64,000 nt of DNA, taken from the NCBI RefSeq assembly GCF_001875325.1, contig NZ_MDDC01000003.1, positions 100,763 through 164,762 of the forward strand, written 5' to 3'. Source of the stretch: Neomoorella thermoacetica (GTDB taxonomy: Bacteria > Bacillota > DSM-521 > Neomoorellales > Neomoorellaceae). A model generated the notes under the pieces. That model was not told the origin of the DNA, did not search any database, and saw only the letters and a program-made list of their open reading frames with translations. Of this stretch, positions 60,017 through 64,000 are shown one piece after another. Both the position numbers and the translations under genes were made by a program. Position 1 is the first letter of the stretch, and each line of letters starts with the position of its first letter.

Positions 60017-61067
60017 CGGTGAGCGTTTGAGTTTTCACGAAGCGGAGCGTCTTTATCAGGAGGCCGGCCTGCTGGAACTGGGTTACCTGGCCAACCTGGT
60101 CCGTCAGAAGCTGCACCCCGGCGGCACGGTCACCTTTGTCGTGGACCGGAATATAAACTATACCAATATCTGCATCAATGCCTGCCGTTTCTGCGCCTTT
60201 TACCGCCTGCCCGGGGATCCAGAAGGCTACCTCCTCAGTCGCGAAGAAATCGGCCGTAAAATCGAGGCGACCCTGGCTGCAGGGGGAACCCAGATCCTGA
60301 TGCAGGGAGGCCTGCATCCCGACCTTGACCTGGCCTGGTTTGAGGACCTCTTTTCCTGGATTAAATCCCGCTATCCGGTCACCCTTCATTCCCTGTCCCC
60401 GGTAGAAATTGATGACCTGGCCCGGAAGGAAGGGTTGCCGGTGGCAGAGGTTTTGCGGCGGCTGAAGAAAGCGGGACTCGATTCCCTGCCGGGCGGTGGG
60501 GCGGAGATCCTGGTCGACAGGGTTCGCAACCGGGTTAGCCCGAGAAAGACCACCGCGGCCCGCTGGCTGGAAGTGATGGGCGCCGCCCATGCCCTGGGGA
60601 TGAAAGCAACCGCCACCATGGTTTTCGGGTTGGGAGAAACTATGGCCGAGCGGATCGCCCACCTGGAGGCTATCCGGCAACTCCAGGATGAAACGGGAGG
60701 CTTCACAGCCTTTATCCCCTGGAGTTTCCAGCCCGGCAATACCGACCTGGGCGGTGTGGAAGCTAGCGCCACCGAATACCTGAAACTCCTGGCCCTATCC
60801 CGGCTTTATCTGGATAACATTCCCAATATCCAGGTCTCCTGGGTGACCCAGGGAACCAGGGTGGCCCAGGCGGCCCTTTTCTTTGGCGCCAACGATTTCG
60901 GTTCCACCATGCTGGAGGAAAACGTAGTCCGGGCGGCCGGGGCTTCCTTCCGTGCCGATCGGGAGGAGATCCTTCGCTGCATCCGGGCGGCCGGTTTCCG
61001 GCCAGCCCAGCGCGATAATGAGTATCACATTTTGCGCTACTTCGAGGCAGGGCAGGTTAACCGGTGA
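59985..61067 (+). CDS. mqnC: Cyclic dehypoxanthinyl futalosine synthase MqnC (radical SAM)
   Basis: Cyclises dehypoxanthine futalosine. 360 residues from ATG 59985, which follows GGGGGGGAG; the longer open frame upstream belongs to mqnA in another frame. CINACRFCAFYR is the CX3CX2C cluster motif after DRNINYTNI; GGTQILMQGGLHPDLDLAWF and LDSLPGGGAEILVDRVRNRV are family hallmarks, and FGSTMLEENVVRAAGAS marks MqnC. Last gene of the operon. Confidence 0.94.
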   Translation: MKETIACKVLDGERLSFHEAERLYQEAGLLELGYLANLVRQKLHPGGTVTFVVDRNINYTNICINACRFCAFYRLPGDPEGYLLSREEIGRKIEATLAAGGTQILMQGGLHPDLDLAWFEDLFSWIKSRYPVTLHSLSPVEIDDLARKEGLPVAEVLRRLKKAGLDSLPGGGAEILVDRVRNRVSPRKTTAARWLEVMGAAHALGMKATATMVFGLGETMAERIAHLEAIRQLQDETGGFTAFIPWSFQPGNTDLGGVEASATEYLKLLALSRLYLDNIPNIQVSWVTQGTRVAQAALFFGANDFGSTMLEENVVRAAGASFRADREEILRCIRAAGFRPAQRDNEYHILRYFEAGQVNR

Positions 61068-61219
61068 ACCCATTTCCTTCCCGGGCTTCGCCAGACCCCC
61101 GGCTCCCCGGGCCGGGGCACCGGTTCCGGGCCATGCCGGGCCGGTTCGCCGGTAAGAAGGGCGTGCAGGGTGCATTGCCGGGAGTGCCGATATAAGCATA
61201 ATAAGGAGTGATAAGAGAT

Positions 61220-61254
61220 GCCCCCGGGTCTTACCGGATCCGGGGGCTTTTGTT
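61220..61254 (+). terminator. Terminator of the mqn operon
   Basis: GCCCCCGG / CCGGGGGC stem with a 12-nt loop, followed by TTTTGTTT, about 150 bp after mqnC. Confidence 0.8.
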
Positions 61255-61266
61255 TATCACACAAAA

Positions 61267-61290
61267 ACAGCCCCCCGTAAACAGGGGGGC
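61267..61290 (-). terminator. Terminator of the 27-residue protein gene
   Basis: Read on the minus strand: AGCCCCCC-TGTTTA-like loop-GGGGGGCT followed by GTTTTTG. Confidence 0.7.
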
Positions 61291-61317
61291 TAAGGAACCA
61301 GGAATTTTGAACAGATT

Positions 61318-61401
61318 TTAGTCATCCCCAAAGAACAGCAGGATGAGGATTAGGAACAGCATAAAAGCAAATCTGTGACGGAAAAACCCAAAGCCGCCCA
61401 T
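61318..61401 (-). CDS. Tiny hydrophobic sporulation-type membrane protein
   Basis: 27 residues beginning MGGFGFFRHRFAFMLFLI and ending in LFFGDD: a Gly/Phe-rich head and one membrane helix, like YjcZ-type spore proteins of Firmicutes. The ATG at 61401 follows a strong AGGAGGG. A terminator closes the unit, and CATACGATA (61438-61430) resembles a SigE/SigK -10 element. Too short for most gene finders. Spore function is inferred from form and promoter. Confidence 0.7.
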   Translation of the reverse strand: MGGFGFFRHRFAFMLFLILILLFFGDD

Positions 61402-61429
61402 AAAGACCCTCCTTTCTCATTTCTTACTA

Positions 61430-61438
61430 TATCGTATG
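61430..61438 (-). promoter_or_regulatory. Possible SigE/SigK -10 element
   Basis: CATACGATA on the minus strand, fitting CATAnnnTA of mother-cell sigma factors, about 30 bp before the 27-residue gene. The -35 is not clear. Confidence 0.4.
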
Positions 61439-61544
61439 AAACAGGCGGAGATGTGTGAGTGTTATCGTCTGAATTTAGATCTCGTTGAGGACGGTGTTGC
61501 GGAGGAGGTGCTTACAAACGTATAGAGGATATAACTACTCCCAC

Positions 61545-61577
61545 GAGTATCCATTCCCCTTCGGGGAATGGATACTC
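61545..61577. repeat. 15-bp perfect hairpin
   Basis: GAGTATCCATTCCCC-TTC-GGGGAATGGATACTC; no U-tract. It lies in a 406-bp stretch without a secure gene. A 24-codon frame at 61451-61525 (starts MCECYRLNLDLVEDG) just before it has a Shine-Dalgarno too close to the ATG and is doubtful. Confidence 0.6.
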
Positions 61578-61621
61578 TGCCCGATCCCGGCCCTCCCATC
61601 ATACCCCTGTAGTTACTACAT

Positions 61622-61664
61622 GAGGATCAATTTTGATCCTGGGTCTGGATCAAAATTGATCCTC
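61622..61664. repeat. Nested palindromes: two dyads that also pair with each other
   Basis: GGATCAATTTTGATCC and GGATCAAAATTGATCC are each palindromic around a 2-nt centre; with the flanking GA/TC they form an 18-bp inverted repeat around a 7-nt loop. Confidence 0.7.
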
Positions 61665-61719
61665 TCATAGGGGAGAGAATATGTATTCCAATAAATGGTA
61701 AAGAAAAATGTCAAATAAT

Positions 61720-61779
61720 GCTTGACAAAATATTTCAAGCCAGGCAAAGTTTGCAAAAATAGCACAGGTATGGTATGCT
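61720..61779 (+). promoter_or_regulatory. Promoter and dyad upstream of the RHH-type gene
   Basis: Dyad GCTTGA-N9-TCAAGC (61720-61740) lies just upstream of TTTGCA (61750-61755), 18 bp, TATGCT (61774-61779). Possible autoregulation site. Confidence 0.45.
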
Positions 61780-61807
61780 GTATATGTGATGAAAGGAGGC
61801 GAGAAAA

Positions 61808-62116
61808 ATGGGAACGATCCGAATCAGCGTCGAAGTAGACGAAGAAATCTGGCGAAAAATATCGATTTTAGCCGCCGCCAAAAGAAAAATGAAAAAAGAG
61901 GTGGTAAATGAAGCCTTGCGGCGAATAATTCTTGATACGCACGTTATCCGGTTGCCGCAGGCACCGGACGAAACCCGACCAAGCAAAAATCTTTTTGGGA
62001 AACCAAAACAAAAAAAGGAGAGTGGAAACCATCATGATGAAGAAGAAAATTCTGGTACTCGCAACCCTGATCCTGGCCCTGGCTCTGGCGGGAGCAACGG
62101 GGGCTTGGGCCGGTAA
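61808..62116 (+). CDS. Ribbon-helix-helix-type small DNA-binding protein
   Basis: 102 codons from ATG 61808 after AAAGGAGG. The first 45 residues fit an RHH (CopG/Arc) fold: a strand TIRISVEVDEEIW, then helices with KEVVNEALRRIIL. From about residue 75 the frame runs over the start of the next gene and becomes Gly/Pro/Asn-rich, so the original stop may have been lost; the overlap is 83 nt. No toxin gene is next to it. Probably a regulator or an orphan antitoxin. Confidence 0.6.
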   Translation: MGTIRISVEVDEEIWRKISILAAAKRKMKKEVVNEALRRIILDTHVIRLPQAPDETRPSKNLFGKPKQKKESGNHHDEEENSGTRNPDPGPGSGGSNGGLGR

Positions 62117-62324
62117 TAATTCCAACGTCCGTGTCCTGGTAGACGGCCAGGAACTCCACCCGGACGTTCCGGCCTATATCAATTCGGACAACCGCACTAT
62201 GCTCCCGTACAGGGCAGTTAGTGAAGCGTTAGGAGCCACCGTGGACTGGAATGAGGCTGATCAGAGCGTGACCGTCCGGTATGAGGGCAAAACGGTGGTA
62301 ATGAAAATAAGTAGTTCCCCCTGA
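62034..62324 (+). CDS. Short secreted stalk-domain (copper amine oxidase N-terminal-like) protein
   Basis: 96 residues with a signal peptide (ILVLATLILALALAGATG, cleavage near AWA-GNN) and a single stalk domain: VRVLVDGQELHPDVPAYI, MLPYRAVSEALGATVDW and VTVRYEGKTVVMKI. Two neighbouring ATGs (62034, 62037) lie after AAGGAGAG. Related to the longer protein at 44887-45537. It overlaps the tail of the RHH-type gene and ends about 130 bp before the IS leader ORF. Confidence 0.82.
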   Translation: MMKKKILVLATLILALALAGATGAWAGNNSNVRVLVDGQELHPDVPAYINSDNRTMLPYRAVSEALGATVDWNEADQSVTVRYEGKTVVMKISSSP

Positions 62325-62457
62325 AAAACTCAGGGCAAAAAGTCTTAGTTTCTCAGGAAACAGGATAATTATTTTACAAAACAGAAGGAGTTACCATCCT
62401 CTGGATCGAATCTTGTAAGTACGAGAAAACAAGAAAACCCAGAAGGAGGAACTCCCG

Positions 62458-62511
62458 ATGAATAACATTCGCCACACCACCTCCTTTTCCTGCCGGGTGA
62501 TCTTATGTTAA
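62458..62511 (+). CDS. Leader ORF coupled to the transposase start
   Basis: 17 codons (MNNIRHTTSFSCRVILC) with a strong AGAAGGAGG seven nt upstream. Its stop region TTATGTTAA contains the transposase ATG, so the ribosomes that finish the leader can restart on the transposase, which has no Shine-Dalgarno of its own. Probably a translation control device of the IS. Confidence 0.5.
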   Translation: MNNIRHTTSFSCRVILC

Positions 62512-63878
62512 GGCTAAAAGATCCGCAGCTCACCCTGTGGGATGCCCTGTTGCCATCTGACCTGGTCCAGCTCAATCCAGAACTGGCCAGGGTGGATGAA
62601 CTCCTGGAAGATGATAAGTTTATGACTCCATTCATCAGCCGGTTTGAGGCGCGCCTTGGCAGGCCAACTATCCCTATGGAAACCTACCTGCGCCTGATGT
62701 ATCTGAAGTACCGTTATGGCCTGGGTTATGAAGTTTTAGTCCAGGAAGTAAATGACAGTATTAAGTGGCGGCGTTTCTGCCGTATCCCCTTAACCCAAAA
62801 GGTACCCCATGCTACTACTTTGATTAAACTCACTAAACGCTGTGGCCCGGGGGTTGTAGAAGAACTCAATAAAGCCCTGGTTCAGGAAGCCCGGGAGAAA
62901 AAGATTATCCGGGGACGCAAGCTGCAGGTAGATACCACGGTAGTGGAAGCCAATATTCACCATCCCACGGATGCCGGTCTGCTGGCTGATGGAGTACGGG
63001 TTATCACCCGCACCGTAAAAAAGATTCAGGAGGCAGGTATAGCCGTAGCAGGGGCCTTTCATAACCGGCAACGTTCCATTAAAAAACGCATCTATGAGAT
63101 CAATAAAGTGTTAAAACGCCGCAGTAACGAAGCCTATCAAGAAGTCCGGGAAATTACCGGCGCAATCCTTAAAACCACGCGGAAGGTTATTACCGAAGCT
63201 GCCAGTATTGTCAGGGAGGCCAAGGATACCCTCCAGCAGCAAGGGGATCAAATTAAAGGGAAAATCCATGCCCTGGTCCAGACGTTAGAAGAAACTATCA
63301 GCCGCACGGAAAAGATTGTAACCCAAACGGCAGCCGTCCAGGAGGGGAATTTGCATCTTCCCGACCGGGTGGTGAGTATCTTTGATACCGAAGCCCGGCC
63401 TATTAAAAAGGGTAAGGCCAATGCCCCGGTAGAGTTCGGCTATAAGGTGTTGCTCCAGGAAGTGGAACACAAGATAATTACCGGCTATAAGGTGTTGCAG
63501 GGGAACCCCGCGGATGACACCTTACTCCTTGGCGCAGTAGAGGATCATATTAAAACTTTCAACCATCCACCCCGTGCCCTCGCTGCCGATAGAGGTTTCG
63601 GCGGTTCAGGGAACGAAAGTGGTTGCCATCAACTTGGGGTAAAGCAGGTCAGCTTACCCCGGAAAGGTAAAATTAGTAAAGCTCGCAAAGCCTATCAATC
63701 GCAAAGCTGGTTCAAACGTCTCCAACGCTGGCGCGCTGGAGGGGAGGCTACTATTAGTCTTCTGAAGCGCAAATATGGATTACGCCGTAGCCTTTCCAGG
63801 GGATATGAGGGTACCACCACCTGGGTCGGTTATGGAATTTTGGCCTATAATTTACACCGGTTGGCAACAATGGTATAA
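62505..63878 (+). mobile_element. ISNCY-type transposase gene (insertion sequence)
   Basis: 457-residue DDE transposase. The N-terminal helix-turn-helix region is PTIPMETYLRLMYLKYRYGL. First Asp in LQVDTTVVEANIHHPTDAG, second in ALAADRGFGGSGNE, and the Glu in GGEATISLLKRKYGLRRSLS; a coiled-coil insertion lies between the first two Asp (about 180-270). The frame is intact, so it may be active. ATG 62505 is embedded in the leader ORF stop. The IS ends were not resolved: no convincing terminal inverted repeats were found in 62330-62457 and 63879-64000. Confidence 0.85.
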
Positions 63879-64000
63879 CCCACATTCCGCACCTTTGGAT
63901 ATAATTACCAACGTTTTCTTGGGGCACTAAAAAATACTTCTACCCGCCACCGCGAGGTGGAAAAAGATATATTTCCTTACCGAAGCCGGCAAGTTCAAGA

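Overview
The window reads as chromosome of a GC-rich, spore-forming, anaerobic Firmicute. The gene set and gene order fit a Moorella-like thermophilic acetogen, but that name is an inference from gene content and not a database match. Supporting points are sporulation genes (ytrH/ytrI beside dnaE, an alpha/beta-type SASP, a tiny spore-type membrane protein), a rubredoxin-less rubrerythrin and Fe/Mn SOD, a TRAP (mtrB) gene, futalosine-route menaquinone genes, frequent GTG and TTG starts, and overlapping stop/start codons.

Layout. 1-4.0 kb: trpS (cut by the left edge) and a TrpXYZ-type ABC transporter on the minus strand, with a GGDEF gene remnant between them and a candidate attenuator in front. 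4.2-11.4 kb: SOD, a GH57 branching enzyme with a membrane-anchored DUF4912 partner, a CPBP protease, an RlmD-type rRNA methylase, a six-hairpin glycosidase-like protein and a cysteine-free CMD protein. 11.4-19.9 kb: an ABC-F remnant, typA, pckA, nth, a ferredoxin behind a CRP/FNR-like palindrome, aconitase, a DUF503 gene, trmL and tRNA-Pro(CGG). 20.0-24.3 kb: a partly decayed membrane/glycosyltransferase/radical SAM cluster with several reading-frame breaks. 24.4-29.9 kb: rubrerythrin, a YeiH-type exporter with a LysR gene, a YkvI-type transporter, small spore genes and ytrH/ytrI.

30.0-38.2 kb: dnaE, coaD, mtrB, a small conserved gene, pfkA and pyk run on the plus strand; minC faces them. 38.4-45.5 kb: a deacetylase-like membrane protein, a Ni/Co ECF transporter operon behind a leader with mutually exclusive hairpins, a secreted polysaccharide deacetylase and a stalk-domain protein. 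45.6-56.3 kb: alpha-glucan metabolism. A GH13 amylase faces a plus-strand run of DUF4912, a GH57-GT4 fusion, glycogen phosphorylase, a two-CBS protein and 4-alpha-glucanotransferase. 56.5-61.1 kb: a TetR gene is translationally joined to an MTAP-like gene, mqnE, mqnA and mqnC. 61.2-64.0 kb: a 27-residue membrane protein, unusual palindromes, a ribbon-helix-helix-type protein, a second stalk-domain protein and an IS transposase preceded by a coupled leader ORF.

How it works together: the alpha-glucan genes cover synthesis (GT4), branching (two GH57), phosphorolysis (GlgP) and chain rearrangement (MalQ, GH13), and feed pfkA/pyk, while pckA and aconitase serve the C4/citrate arm. The mqn operon supplies menaquinone. 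The most novel items are the DUF4912-GH57 pairing found twice, the GH57-GT4 fusion with its CBS partner, the TetR/MTAP-led futalosine operon, and the switch-like leader before the metal transporter.
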